From Neorhizobium alkalisoli (GTDB taxonomy: Bacteria; Pseudomonadota; Alphaproteobacteria; Rhizobiales; Rhizobiaceae), in NCBI RefSeq assembly GCF_007829835.1, contig NZ_VIWP01000001.1:310001-374000 (forward strand): a stretch of 64,000 bases of DNA, in the 5' to 3' direction. The notes beneath the pieces are model-generated. The model made no database searches, was not told the DNA's origin, and saw nothing but the letters and a program-made list of their open reading frames with translations. The translations under genes were made by a program, and so were the position numbers. Every line of letters begins with the position of its first letter. Positions within the stretch are counted from its first letter, which is position 1. This document shows, one piece after another, positions 46,081 to 56,463 of the stretch.

Positions 46081-46782
46081 TCAAAGGCCGAGATAGGCGC
46101 GGCGAAGTTCGGGATCGTCCTTCAGCTTTGCCGCATCGCCGGAAATGGTGACGGTGCCGTTTTCGAGGATATAGGCGCGGCTTGCGAGTTCCAGCGACTG
46201 CACGACATTCTGCTCGACCAGCATGATCGGCAGGCCGTCGTCGCTCAGGCGCCGGATCAGCGTGAACATCTCTTCGACCAGAAGCGGCGAGAGGCCGAGC
46301 GAAGGTTCATCGAGGATCAGCAGCTTTGGTTCGCCCATGAGGCCACGGCCGATCGCCAGCATCTGCTGCTCGCCGCCGGACATGGTGCCGGCAAGCTGGG
46401 TCGTGCGCTCCTTCAATCGCGGGAAGATGGAAAACACCTTGTCGAGATTGGTGCGGCGCGCGCTTTTCGGACGGCAATAACCGCCAAGCTCGAGATTTTC
46501 GAGAATGGTCAGGTTCGGAAAGATCTTTCGGCCTTCCGGCACATGGATGAGGCCAGCCGAGACCACGGTCTTGGCACTCGCCCCAAAGATGTCCTGACCA
46601 TTGAAACGGATCGCCCCACTGCGAGCCGGCTGCACGCCGGACAAAACCTTGTTGAGGGTTGTCTTGCCGACGCCGTTCGAGCCGAGAACGGCGACGATTT
46701 CACCCTTGCCGACAGAGAGGGTCAGGCCGCGCAGCACTTCCGTGCCGCCATAACCAGCGCGCAGGTCGGTGATCTCAAGCAT
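46081..46782 (-). CDS. LivF-type branched-chain amino-acid ABC ATPase
   Basis: A 233-residue ATPase; start MLEITDLRAGYGGTEVLRGL after GGGGAAAG. Walker A GSNGVGKTT, signature TMSGGEQQMLAIGRGLM, Walker B LLILDEPSLGLSPLLVEEMF, switch His replaced in the family-typical MLVEQNV. Begins inside the end of livG (8-bp overlap). Substrate need not be a branched-chain amino acid; HAAT importers also carry aromatic acids, urea and other small acids. Confidence 0.93.
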   Translation of the reverse strand: MLEITDLRAGYGGTEVLRGLTLSVGKGEIVAVLGSNGVGKTTLNKVLSGVQPARSGAIRFNGQDIFGASAKTVVSAGLIHVPEGRKIFPNLTILENLELGGYCRPKSARRTNLDKVFSIFPRLKERTTQLAGTMSGGEQQMLAIGRGLMGEPKLLILDEPSLGLSPLLVEEMFTLIRRLSDDGLPIMLVEQNVVQSLELASRAYILENGTVTISGDAAKLKDDPELRRAYLGL

Positions 46783-47521
46783 TGGCTTTCCCCTCGCTGC
46801 GGATGCGCTCGGCAGCGCCATGGCCAAGATAGGCTTCGATGACCGCGGGATCATTGCAGACGATGCGCGGCTCGCCGCTGGCGATCATCTTTCCCTGAGA
46901 AAGCACATGCACGGTGTCGCAGAGGTTCATCACCGCCTGCATGATATGTTCGATCATCAGGATCGTGACGCCTTCATCGCGGATCTGGCGGATTATCGGC
47001 AGCACGTCGCGGATTTCGGAGGGGTTGAGGCCGGCGAGCACTTCGTCGAGCAGAAGCAGTTTTGGGCGCGTCGCCAACGCACGGGCCAGCTCTAGCCGCT
47101 TGCGGCCGGCAATGGTCAGGCCCGAGGCGAGCTTGTCGAGTTCGCGGCCGAGACCGACTTTTTCCGCCGTCAGAGAGGCCTGACGTTTTGCCTCGTCAGG
47201 GTCCTTCGTGTGCAGATAGGCGCCGACGGCGATATTGTCGCGAACATTGAGGCCGGCAAATGGCTGGACGATCTGAAACGTGCGGGCAAGACCGCGGCGA
47301 GCGCGCAAATGCGGCTTTTCCTGCGTTATGTCCTCGCCTTCGAAGGTGACGGAGCCGCCGTTCGGGGGCAGAAAGCCAGCAATCATCGCAAACAGCGTCG
47401 TCTTGCCGGCGCCGTTCGGGCCGATCAGGCCAGTGATCGAGCCTTGCTGCACTTCTATCGAGGCATTGTCGACGGCGAGAAGCCCGGAAAAGCGTTTCGT
47501 GAGGTTTTGAGCCTTGAGCAT
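46775..47521 (-). CDS. LivG-type ABC ATPase
   Basis: A 248-residue ATPase with GAGGGAGAGG before its start. Walker A GPNGAGKTTLFAMIAGF, ARTFQIVQPFAGLNVRDNI, an atypical signature region ASGLTIAGRKRLELARALA (LTIAGRK where LSxGxQR is usual, a known LivG variant), Walker B LLLLDEVLAGLNPSEI and switch LMIEHIM. Partner of the LivF-type subunit. Confidence 0.93.
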   Translation of the reverse strand: MLKAQNLTKRFSGLLAVDNASIEVQQGSITGLIGPNGAGKTTLFAMIAGFLPPNGGSVTFEGEDITQEKPHLRARRGLARTFQIVQPFAGLNVRDNIAVGAYLHTKDPDEAKRQASLTAEKVGLGRELDKLASGLTIAGRKRLELARALATRPKLLLLDEVLAGLNPSEIRDVLPIIRQIRDEGVTILMIEHIMQAVMNLCDTVHVLSQGKMIASGEPRIVCNDPAVIEAYLGHGAAERIRSEGKANA

Positions 47522-47532
47522 CGTCCTCTCCC

Positions 47533-48504
47533 TCACGCTGCTTCGGCGGCGGCAGAACGCCGGCGCTTCAGATTGGCGAAAAAACCGCGAATGCCGTTCG
47601 GCGCGAAGGCGACGCAGAGCACGAGAATGATGCCGAACACGACGAGGTCGAGGCCGGCAATGCCGCCCGAGAAGGACTTTGTCACCTCTCCAAGGCCGAG
47701 CAGCAGGACGGCGCCGATCAGCGGCCCGATCAGCGTGCCGGCACCGCCGACGATCGCGGCAAACAGCGCCTCGATGGAAATCCAGGAACCATAGGCGACA
47801 TTGGCGTCGATGAAGAGAAAGTTCTGGGCATAGAGGCAGCCGGCCAGCGCGGTCAGGCCGGCGGAGAGCGTGATCGCCTGCATTTTGACGCGAAAAATAT
47901 CGACGCCGAGCGCCTGGGCCGCCTGATCGTTTTCACGCAGGGCAATCAGATAGGCCCCGAAGGCCGAGCGTTCGAGCCAGCGCGACAGGAACAGCGCCAG
48001 GGCCACGAAGACGAGAAGGATGAGGAAGAAATAACGACGGTCGGAGAATTGCAGATAGGCAAAGCCGTTCTGCAGCTTGATCATCATGCCCGCCGCGCCG
48101 CCGGTAAAATCCCAGCTATTGGCGAGAATGCGCAGCACTTCCGCAAAAGCGAGCGTGATCAGCGCAAAATAGGATCCTTTCAGGCCGGCACGAAAACTCA
48201 GGAAACCGATGAAGGCGCCGACGAGCGCGCCAAGCGCTACGCCGCAGACAAGCGCGACCCAGGCATTGATGCCAAAACTGGTCTGCAGCACGGTCATCGC
48301 ATAGGCGCCAGTTCCGAAGAAGGCGGCATGGCCGAAGGACGAGAGGCCACCGTAACCGCCGAGCAGGTTCCAGCCCTGGGCCGTCAGGGTGATGATCATC
48401 ATGAAGATGAACAGGTTCAAGATGTTGCCCGGCAGGCCGACAAGCGCCAGCAGGCCAAGAACGATAAGGAAAGCCAGAGCGCAAAGAAGTTCGGCTTTTT
48501 TCAT
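47533..48504 (-). CDS. LivM-type permease
   Basis: A 323-residue inner-membrane permease with about nine hydrophobic segments. Family markers: QGWNLLGGYGGLSSFGHAAFFGTGAYA near the N-terminus and SWISIEALFAAIVGGAGTLIGPLIGAVLLLGLGE near the C-terminus. Its start overlaps the stop of the LivH-type gene by one base (TAATG), and 12 bp separate it from livG. Confidence 0.94.
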   Translation of the reverse strand: MKKAELLCALAFLIVLGLLALVGLPGNILNLFIFMMIITLTAQGWNLLGGYGGLSSFGHAAFFGTGAYAMTVLQTSFGINAWVALVCGVALGALVGAFIGFLSFRAGLKGSYFALITLAFAEVLRILANSWDFTGGAAGMMIKLQNGFAYLQFSDRRYFFLILLVFVALALFLSRWLERSAFGAYLIALRENDQAAQALGVDIFRVKMQAITLSAGLTALAGCLYAQNFLFIDANVAYGSWISIEALFAAIVGGAGTLIGPLIGAVLLLGLGEVTKSFSGGIAGLDLVVFGIILVLCVAFAPNGIRGFFANLKRRRSAAAEAA

Positions 48505-49373
48505 TAGCGCGCTCCGAACAGGCCGGTCGGCTTGAACAGCAGGACCAGGATGAAGATGAGAAAGATGCCGATCTGGCCAAGACTGTCGCCGAGAAAGAGG
48601 CTGGAGGCGGCTTCGACGACGCCGATCAGCAGGCCGCCGATCAGCGCGCCAGGGATGGAGCCCATGCCACCTAGAACGACGATGGTGAAGGCGACGAGCA
48701 CGAAGGCGGCACCCGTGGTCGGGCTGACATAAAAGGACGGCATCAGAAGGCCGCCGGCGATCGCCAGACAGGCCGTGCCGATCGCAAAGGTCATCGCGTA
48801 GACATGGGCGACATCGATGCCGACAAGGCTCGCACCGAGCTTTTCTTTGGCGACGGCGCGGATCGCCTTGCCGATATCCGTGCGATTCAGCACCAGCCAG
48901 AGCAGGCCGGCGGTGACGACCGAGACCGCAAGCCCGATCACCCGCGGCTGCGAGAGAAGCAGCGGACCGAGCGGGATGACCCCGAAAGCGTAATCGGTGA
49001 CGATGGTGCGCGTATCGGAATTGAAGCCGGCGAGAAGCAGGTTCTGGATGACGATGGAAAGCCCCAGTGTCACGAGCAGTATGCCGTTATCGGAGCCGCG
49101 ACTGGCCGGGCCGATGACGAGGCGCTGGAGGAAATAACCGATCGCGAACATGGCCGGCGTCACGAACAGGATCGCGACGTAAGGATCGAGGCCAAAATAT
49201 TCGCAGCCGATCCAGACCAGATACATCGAGACGGTTAGAAGCGCGCCATGGGCAAAATTGACGATGTGAAGCACGCCGTAGATCAGGGTCAGGCCAAGTG
49301 CGATCAGGGCATAGACGGCCCCCAGCATCAGCCCGTTGACAAGCGCTTCCAGAATGATTGTCGGCGAATACAT
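48504..49373 (-). CDS. LivH-type permease
   Basis: A 289-residue permease: LVNGLMLGAVYALIALGLTLIYGVLHIVNFAHGALLTVSMYLVW and FVLVAFTIVVLGGMGSIPGALIGGLLIGVVEAA are the HAAT permease signatures. Pairs with the LivM-type subunit. It follows the binding-protein gene by 64 bp. Confidence 0.94.
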   Translation of the reverse strand: MYSPTIILEALVNGLMLGAVYALIALGLTLIYGVLHIVNFAHGALLTVSMYLVWIGCEYFGLDPYVAILFVTPAMFAIGYFLQRLVIGPASRGSDNGILLVTLGLSIVIQNLLLAGFNSDTRTIVTDYAFGVIPLGPLLLSQPRVIGLAVSVVTAGLLWLVLNRTDIGKAIRAVAKEKLGASLVGIDVAHVYAMTFAIGTACLAIAGGLLMPSFYVSPTTGAAFVLVAFTIVVLGGMGSIPGALIGGLLIGVVEAASSLFLGDSLGQIGIFLIFILVLLFKPTGLFGAR

Positions 49374-49437
49374 GATTTTCCTTCAAAATGAGCCCGGAGC
49401 AAAATACGCCGCTCCGGGCCCTGCCGCCCTCTCCGGG

Positions 49438-50661
49438 TTAGCCGTTGGCCGGGAATTTCGGCTTGGACTGCGCAAACTGTTCTGGATAAACGACCTTGAT
49501 GTCTCCGCCCTGAACCTGGGTGTTGAGCGGAAGCGCATTGACGTTCTGGCCGGTCGCATCGAACTTCGTCCTGCCATAGGGCATGACGCCGCTGTCGAAC
49601 TCGTTCTTGGCAAGGGCTTCCACCAGCGCACCGCTTTCGGTGCTCTTGGCCATTTCAATTGCCTGCGCCGCGATCTGGATCAGCGAATAGTTGATCGGCG
49701 TGTTATAGGCATAGAATTTGCCGGTCGCCTTTACCGCTTCCATCAGTTTGGCGTTGGTCGGGTTCTTCGGATCGCCCCAGTGGTTGACGTCCATCACGCC
49801 TTCGGCCGCATCCGGGAATTCGCTGACGAACTTGTAGCTGGATGCAGCACCTCCGAAGAGGGCATAAATGCCCTTCGGCTTGACGCGCTGCTGCTGCATG
49901 GTGCGGGCGAGAAGCACGAACTCGTTGAAATACATCGACGGGATGATGAGATCCGGATTGAGCGACCGCAGCCGCAGCACGACATTCGACATGTCGCGCG
50001 CCGGTGTCGGGTGCGAAATCGTCTCGACGATCTGGAAGCCGAGCGGCGGCAGGCGCTGCTGCATCAGTTTTGCGAGGCCGGAACCGAGCAGGCCGTCCTC
50101 GTGGACGATCGCAACCGTCTTCGCCGCCTTGCCGGCAGCGTCGTTGATGGCGACGAGGTTTTTCAGCGCCACATCGGCCGATGCGCCAAAGCTCGGCCCG
50201 AAACGGAAGACGCTTTTCAGGCCGCGGGTCATCAGGCCGTCGGAGACGGCGCCATCGATGATGAAGGGCAGTTCGTAACGGGCCGCCGCCTGGCTGGCGG
50301 TCATGGCGATGCCGCTGGCAAACCCGCCGACGACGATGACGGCGCCGTCGGTCTTCAGCTGTTCGGTCGCCTGCGCACCGGCTTCCGCATTGGAGCGGGA
50401 ATCGCCGATCAGAAGCTGGATCTTGGCCCCACCCAGCGCCTTGATGCCGCCCGCATCGTTGATTTCCTTGACGGCGTATTCGGCGCCGATACGGGCAAGA
50501 TCACCGTCACCGGCAAAAGCGCCGGTGATCGGCTGGACAAGGCCGATCTTGACGATCGGTGCCTGCGCGCGGACGAGGCCGGGCGCGGCCAGAATGGTTG
50601 CGGCTGCGCCGCCTGCTTTCAATACGGTGCGTCTGGAAAAGGAATTGGTCAGCGTTTTCAT
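49438..50661 (-). CDS. Liv-type ABC substrate-binding protein with Tat signal
   Basis: A 407-residue periplasmic protein (Peripla_BP_6 family). The leader MKTLTNSFSRRTVLKAGGAA contains a twin-arginine motif SRRTVLK, then a hydrophobic stretch ending at VRAQA. The mature part begins PIVKIGLVQPITGAFAGDGDLARIGAEYAVKEINDAGGIKALGGAKIQLLIGDSRSNAEAG, the standard fold. Tat export means that it folds, perhaps with ligand, before crossing the membrane; this is common in alphaproteobacterial HAAT binding proteins. Its start overlaps the GntR stop (ATGA). Confidence 0.93.
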   Translation of the reverse strand: MKTLTNSFSRRTVLKAGGAAATILAAPGLVRAQAPIVKIGLVQPITGAFAGDGDLARIGAEYAVKEINDAGGIKALGGAKIQLLIGDSRSNAEAGAQATEQLKTDGAVIVVGGFASGIAMTASQAAARYELPFIIDGAVSDGLMTRGLKSVFRFGPSFGASADVALKNLVAINDAAGKAAKTVAIVHEDGLLGSGLAKLMQQRLPPLGFQIVETISHPTPARDMSNVVLRLRSLNPDLIIPSMYFNEFVLLARTMQQQRVKPKGIYALFGGAASSYKFVSEFPDAAEGVMDVNHWGDPKNPTNAKLMEAVKATGKFYAYNTPINYSLIQIAAQAIEMAKSTESGALVEALAKNEFDSGVMPYGRTKFDATGQNVNALPLNTQVQGGDIKVVYPEQFAQSKPKFPANG

Positions 50662-51485
50662 TTGTCTTTCACCCTCTTTGTTTTCGTTGCGCGGGAACCT
50701 GTTGCGGTGTCACTCCGAAATCCCTCGGACGTGGGGCTCCAGTGGCGGCTCCCTTCACTGCCCTTGCGCACGAGGTTCATCTGCAGGCTGTAGCGATCCG
50801 GCCGGTAAAGGGCGTGGAGATATTCCATGCCCCTTTCGCCCTTGCCGCGCACGACGCGGATCATCGAAATCAGCGGCGAGCCGACGCCGATGCCGAGCGC
50901 TTCTGCCACTTCCGGATTGGCCAGAACGGCGCCCACTTCCTGCCAGGCGGTCTCGGCCCTCAGGCCAGCCCGCTCCATCAGTTCGAGCAGCGCCATATGG
51001 GCAAGGTCGTCGCGGGAATATTCGCGACCGATCCGCTCGGGCACGTAAGCGGTGAGATAGGAAAAAGGCACGTCGTCGAAGGAGCGTACGCGCACCGATT
51101 TCTGGACGCGCTCATCGTCTTCCAGATCGAGTGCCTCGGCGATCTTTTCCGGTGCCTCGATATATTCGAAGGAGATCAGCCGGACGGCCGTCGAGCGACC
51201 CATTTCAATCAGATGGGCAAAGGCGTTGGAGAGATCGGCGGTCACCGGCTGCGCAAATGTCGAGCCGCGCACATAGGTGCCGGAACCCACCCGCTTCTCG
51301 ACGAGATCCTCGCGGGAGAGAAGATCCAGCGCCAGCCGGACGGTGACGCGAGACACATTGTATTGGTCGGCAAGCGCCAGCTCGCTCGGCAGGCGCGCAC
51401 CGGCCTTCAGCTCGCCGGTGACGATCTTGTCCCGCAGCAGCAGATAGACCTTCTGTGTCTTCAGCGGTTCCGTTGCAGGCCTCAA
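50658..51485 (-). CDS. GntR/HutC-subfamily (UTRA) transcriptional regulator
   Basis: A 275-residue regulator: winged helix LRDKIVTGELKAGARLPSELALADQYNVSRVTVRLALDLLSREDLVEKRVGSGTYV, then the UTRA ligand domain (VQKSVRVRSFDDVPFSYLTAYVPERIG, GSPLISMIRVVRGKGERGMEYLHALYRPDRYSLQMNL). The C-terminal 35 residues are polar and basic beyond the domain. As the first gene of the Liv operon it likely autoregulates. It is not next to hut genes, so it is probably not HutC despite the subfamily. Confidence 0.92.
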   Translation of the reverse strand: MRPATEPLKTQKVYLLLRDKIVTGELKAGARLPSELALADQYNVSRVTVRLALDLLSREDLVEKRVGSGTYVRGSTFAQPVTADLSNAFAHLIEMGRSTAVRLISFEYIEAPEKIAEALDLEDDERVQKSVRVRSFDDVPFSYLTAYVPERIGREYSRDDLAHMALLELMERAGLRAETAWQEVGAVLANPEVAEALGIGVGSPLISMIRVVRGKGERGMEYLHALYRPDRYSLQMNLVRKGSEGSRHWSPTSEGFRSDTATGSRATKTKRVKDK

Positions 51486-51512
51486 GGACAGCTCCCAATC
51501 TATCCTATTTTT

Positions 51513-51528
51513 AATACAGATTTTGTAT
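51513..51528. promoter_or_regulatory. Candidate GntR operator in the gntR-SDR divergent gap
   Basis: ATACA-GATTT-TGTAT (51514-51528) is a perfect-arm dyad inside wider symmetrical sequence (TCCTAT...ATAGGA and CAGCTC...GAGCTG, 51489-51538). The half-site AATACAGATTT matches 10 of 11 bases of AATACAGGTTT at 52670-52680 before leuC. Two direct repeats ATGCC[C/T]ATAT at 51552 and 51579 also lie in this gap. Confidence 0.55.
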
Positions 51529-51637
51529 AGGAGAGCTGACAGATTGCGTCAATGCCCATATAGTGGTCAATCGAGAAAATGCCTATATGCGGTGCAAAAT
51601 CGGACGACACCCGAACTGGCCCAAACTGGATTGAACG

Positions 51638-52612
51638 ATGAGCATTCTGATTACAGGCGCCGGCGGATTTATCGGCCTCAATCTGATCGAGGCATTGGCG
51701 GCGAAAGGCGAAAAGGTCGTCGCGCTGAATGATCGCCCCCTGCCACAAGGCTTTTCCGGTGGCGACGGGCTTGCTTTCGAAATTGCCGATGTACGGGACC
51801 GGAACGCGATTGCCAGGATACTGGCTCGTCACGAGGTCGCCTGCATCATCCATGCTGCTGCGATCACACTCGGCCCGAAAAGCGCGATTGCCACCGCAAA
51901 CGACGCTTTCGACGTCAATACGGTCTCGACCTCGGTCCTGCTCGAGGAAGGCCGCAAGACCGGCATCACCCGTTTCGTCTATCCGAGCTCTTCGGCCGTT
52001 TACGGTGCGGCACCGTTTGACGGCAAGCCGGTGACGGAAGACACCAATCCGATGCCGACGACGCTCTATGGTTTTACCAAGCTTGCCAGCGAAAGGCTGG
52101 TAATGGAGGCGGCACGCAGCTTCGGGCTTTCGGTCGCACGTGCCCGTATCACAGCCGTCTTCGGTCCACATGAACACGAGACCGGCGTGCGCGAAACGAT
52201 GAGCCCGCCTTTCCAGCTTGCCCGCAAGGCCGCCGATGGCGAAAGTGTTCTCCTGCCATCCGGTGGCGCCCGCGACTGGACGAGCAGCCGCGACATTGCC
52301 CAGGCGCTTGCCATCCTCGCGACTGCCGAAAGACTGCCATCGGATCTTTACAATCTCAGCCTCGGCGAAACCTGGCATGTGCGAATGCTCGCCCGAAAAC
52401 TGTCTTCGGTCTTTGCCGGCTGGACTTTGGGTGATGGTCTGGACGACGGCAGCGATAGCGTGATCGCGTTTAATGACGACCTGTCTAAACGGCGCTCTCC
52501 GGTCTGCGGCAAAAAATTCGAGCAGGATTTCGACTTCCGCTTCATGACGCCGGATGAGGCATGCAACGACTATGTGGCGTGGCTGCAGGGCGCCGATGGC
52601 GCGAGCGCCTGA
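51638..52612 (+). CDS. NAD-dependent epimerase/dehydratase family protein (extended SDR)
   Basis: A 324-residue extended SDR. NAD motif MSILITGAGGFIGLNLIEAL, HAAAITLGP, catalytic Ser-Ser-Ala in VYPSSSAVYGAAPF, and YGFTK (Tyr-xxx-Lys). The C-terminal region DWTSSRDIAQALAIL is typical of sugar- or sugar-acid-acting members; NAD-epimerase homologues include D-erythronate dehydrogenases and uronate dehydrogenases. It diverges from gntR and leads toward leuCD, so it belongs to the same catabolic module. Substrate is unknown. Confidence 0.85.
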   Translation: MSILITGAGGFIGLNLIEALAAKGEKVVALNDRPLPQGFSGGDGLAFEIADVRDRNAIARILARHEVACIIHAAAITLGPKSAIATANDAFDVNTVSTSVLLEEGRKTGITRFVYPSSSAVYGAAPFDGKPVTEDTNPMPTTLYGFTKLASERLVMEAARSFGLSVARARITAVFGPHEHETGVRETMSPPFQLARKAADGESVLLPSGGARDWTSSRDIAQALAILATAERLPSDLYNLSLGETWHVRMLARKLSSVFAGWTLGDGLDDGSDSVIAFNDDLSKRRSPVCGKKFEQDFDFRFMTPDEACNDYVAWLQGADGASA

Positions 52613-52652
52613 ACCGCAAAGAGATTCGGGGCGGCAGCTTGATTTGAGATGA

Positions 52653-52680
52653 AAACCTGTATTAGTCTCAATACAGGTTT
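52653..52680. promoter_or_regulatory. Long perfect palindrome before the leuCD-type genes
   Basis: AAACCTGTATT (52653-52663) and AATACAGGTTT (52670-52680) are exact inverted 11-bp arms around AGTCTC. It sits 54 bp before the leuC-type start and 40 bp after the SDR stop. The arm matches the half-site in the gntR promoter, so the same GntR protein is a good candidate to bind both. Confidence 0.65.
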
Positions 52681-52733
52681 ACGGCAGGACCGCGATTTTC
52701 CGGCGTGCGGCCTGCCCAGGGGAGAGAGTAGAA

Positions 52734-54148
<1,415 letters not shown>

Positions 54149-54152
<4 letters not shown>

Positions 54153-54763
54153 AACCTTTTACCAAGCTCGAAGCCAAGGCCGCACCCCTTCCCTTCGCCA
54201 GCGTCGATACCGACCAGCTGATCCCGGCGCGCTTCATGAAGCGCTCGCGGTCGGAAGGTTATGGCCAATACCTGCTGCACGACATGCGTTTCGACAGCGA
54301 AGGCAAGCCGATCAGTGATTTTCCGCTCAATGCGCCCCAGCGCGAGGGTTCGGAAATCCTCGTCGCCAGGCGTAATTTCGGGGCCGGTTCATCACGCGAG
54401 GCGGCCGTCTACGCACTGGTCGATTACGGTTTTCGCTGCGTCATCGCGCCGAGTTTCGGCGACATCTTTGCCTCCAACTCGGTCAATAACGGCCTTCTGC
54501 CCGCCCGCGTCAGCGAGGAAGATGCCGAGGAACTTCTGAGCCTGCTGGAGAACGGGCACGAGTCCGTATTCGTAGACCTAGAAAACTGCGAGATCCGCGT
54601 CGCCAACCACGTTTTCGGGTTCGAGATCGAACCCGTCTGGCGCACCAAGCTTCTCAATGGCTGGGACGATCTGGACCTGACGGCCAGCTACGCAGCCGAT
54701 ATCGCCCGCTATGTCGAAAGCGACCGCGAACAACACCCGTGGCTGCAGCAATTGCCGGGTTGA
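54149..54763 (+). CDS. LeuD-type hydro-lyase small subunit
   Basis: A 204-residue swivelling-domain protein overlapping the large-subunit gene by 4 bp (GTGA/ATG junction at 54149). LeuD motifs: FASVDTDQLIPARFMK, ILVARRNFGAGSSREAAVYALVDYGFRCVIAPSFGDIFASNSVNNGLLPARV, NHVFGFEIEPVWRTKLLNGWDDLDLT. Completes the heterodimer with the preceding gene. Residues that select the substrate (the loop after RRNFGAGSSRE) look LeuD-like, so a biosynthetic function is not excluded. Confidence 0.9.
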
Positions 54764-54791
54764 GATATGTGACTCGCCAGCCGGCTAGATT

Positions 54792-55052
54792 TTACCAGCT
54801 GGACGCCGAGCAGCACATCTTCTGGAAATCGGGTTTAACGGGCATTGCGCCATCCAGCTCACCGGCGCCGATGCCGCGATAGAACATGTCGACGCGGTGA
54901 TCGTGCAGCTTACCAAGCGCGTTTGCCGTATAGGCATTGGAGGCGCACTCCATCAGCCGCGCGAAGCGCTCGGCCGACATCCCGTCCGCGTGCCGAAGCT
55001 GCGCGATGAGGGGATCGTTGATGACATCAGTAATCGACAGGTCGTTTTGCAT
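54792..55052 (-). CDS. Small conserved-type protein of unknown function
   Basis: An 86-residue protein; the ATG at 55052 has CAGGAGC eight bases upstream. The sequence SITDVINDPLIAQLRHADGMSAERFARLMECASNAYTANALGKL is strongly helical and looks folded, and the tail ends QKMCCSASSW with a Cys-Cys pair. Similar short proteins with a 'NDPLIA-L--AD-' start seem familiar from rhizobia, but I can give no function. It converges on leuD with 28 bp between stops. Real-gene call rests on ribosome site, codon usage and amphipathic composition. Confidence 0.65.
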   Translation of the reverse strand: MQNDLSITDVINDPLIAQLRHADGMSAERFARLMECASNAYTANALGKLHDHRVDMFYRGIGAGELDGAMPVKPDFQKMCCSASSW

Positions 55053-55167
55053 GGGCTTGCTCCTGCCCTGCCTCATACACGCACTTTGCGACAAAATTAT
55101 TGTGGGCTGCGCAGAAAGGCATGTTCCATCGTCCGCGTCAGCGCGGAACGACAAGGCCAGGGTGGGG

Positions 55168-55193
55168 GCCCTCGCCGGGGTAGTGGCGAGGGC
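55168..55193. other. Strong hairpin in a 322-bp non-coding gap
   Basis: GCCCTCGCC (55168-55176) and GGCGAGGGC (55185-55193) form a 9-bp perfect stem with loop GGGGTAGT. It lies in 55053-55374, where no gene is supported. The gap also has GGCCTG/CAGGCC (55337-55353) and ACACC/GGTGT (55315-55330), which could end the minus-strand lactonase transcript. A small RNA is possible but unproven. Confidence 0.4.
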
Positions 55194-55374
55194 AACAGGA
55201 AGACGAAAGAAATGACGCTCTCATCTGGTGCACATGCACTCGGGTACTATCGCACCGTTTTGTGAAAGTTGCATTTCGCGCGGAAAACTACCGATTCTCC
55301 CGTCCTGGACGCAAACACCTTTTTTGGTGTGAAGGTGGCCTGGACCTCAGGCCGTCGGACTGCAGCGACTACAA

Positions 55375-56463
55375 TCACGCAAAGACGAGGCAGACCGGGC
55401 TGCCCGTTTCGAACGACTGTCCGGTCGGGGCAAGCGCGCCCGTTTGCTGATCGATGGCAAAAACGACAAGCGAATGGCTATCCTGATTTGCCGCGACGAG
55501 AAACCGTCCGGTCGGATCGATGGCGAAATCGCGCGGTATGCGGCCAAGAGTAGGATAGAAGCCGACGGGCTTGAGCAGCCCCTCCGAACCGACGATCTCG
55601 AAAGCCGCGATCGTGTCCGGTCCGCGGTTCGAGGCGTAGAGAAAGCGGCCATTCGGATGAAGGCGGATTGCGGCACAGGCGCAATCGCCGTCAAAACCGT
55701 CCGGCAATGTTGAGACCTCGGAAAGAAACCCGATCCCTTGTCCGTCATAGGAATAGGTCGAGACGGAGCATCCGAGTTCCTCGACGACGAAGACGTGTTT
55801 TCCATTCTGCGCAAACACCAGATGCCGCGGAAGCCCGCCCGGCCTGGTTTTGACCACGAGATCCGGGTCGATGCCGATCAGCACGTCGCCAAGCGGGTAT
55901 CGGGCGATCTCGTCCGTACCGGCGTCACAGACGAGAACATGGGCATTGCCGGGCGTTGCGGTCGCCTGATGCAGGTGCGGCCCTTCCTGCCGGTCGCGAT
56001 TGGGACCGCTACCGCTGCGGCGGATATCGACGGCATCACCAGTCGGCACACCTGCCTCGTCGAGCGCATAGGCAGCCAGATTGCCGCTGACATAATTGGA
56101 TATGAAAAGCCGGCGGCCCGAATGGTCGGTCGCGACATGACAGGGGCAGTCGCCATGGGCCGAAACCTTGGCGACTTCTACCAGAGTTCCGACCTCTCTG
56201 TCGAAACGCAGTGCCCTCGCGCCGGCGCCCTCCGCATGGGCAATTTCTTCGACGGCGTAGAGCATGTTGCCGTCGTTCGAAAGCGAGAGATAGGTGGGAT
56301 TGCGCAGGCCTGAAAGGCTCGAGACCGGCGACAGGGAGCCATCGCCTCCATCCATCCGCAGAACCGAGATGCCCATCCCCTTTCCCACCACATGCGGAAG
56401 AGTTTCGGTGTAGCTCCCGACGATGAGGAACGTGTCGGGCTTGTCCTGCAAATGCGTATCCAT
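55375..56463 (-). CDS. Lactonase-family seven-bladed beta-propeller (6-phosphogluconolactonase-like)
   Basis: A 362-residue protein; GGGAGGACGAC precedes the ATG at 56463. Repeated blade patterns are plain: NPTYLSLSNDGNMLYAVEE, DCPCHVATDHSGRRLFISNYVSGNLAAYAL, RHLVFAQNGKHVFVVEELGCSVSTYSYD, IRLHPNGRFLYASNRGPDTIAAFEI and FAIDPTGRFLVAANQDSHSLVVFAID. The family includes E. coli Pgl and muconate-type lactonases. No signal peptide, so cytoplasmic. Not in a pentose-phosphate gene group; may open another sugar or aryl lactone. Confidence 0.87.
   Translation of the reverse strand: MDTHLQDKPDTFLIVGSYTETLPHVVGKGMGISVLRMDGGDGSLSPVSSLSGLRNPTYLSLSNDGNMLYAVEEIAHAEGAGARALRFDREVGTLVEVAKVSAHGDCPCHVATDHSGRRLFISNYVSGNLAAYALDEAGVPTGDAVDIRRSGSGPNRDRQEGPHLHQATATPGNAHVLVCDAGTDEIARYPLGDVLIGIDPDLVVKTRPGGLPRHLVFAQNGKHVFVVEELGCSVSTYSYDGQGIGFLSEVSTLPDGFDGDCACAAIRLHPNGRFLYASNRGPDTIAAFEIVGSEGLLKPVGFYPTLGRIPRDFAIDPTGRFLVAANQDSHSLVVFAIDQQTGALAPTGQSFETGSPVCLVFA

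Noticed and set aside
50658-51485. GntR/UTRA gene considered as hutC
   Set aside because: It is 35 kb from hut, is first gene of the Liv operon, and its nearby dyads (ATACA-N5-TGTAT) differ from the hut palindrome.
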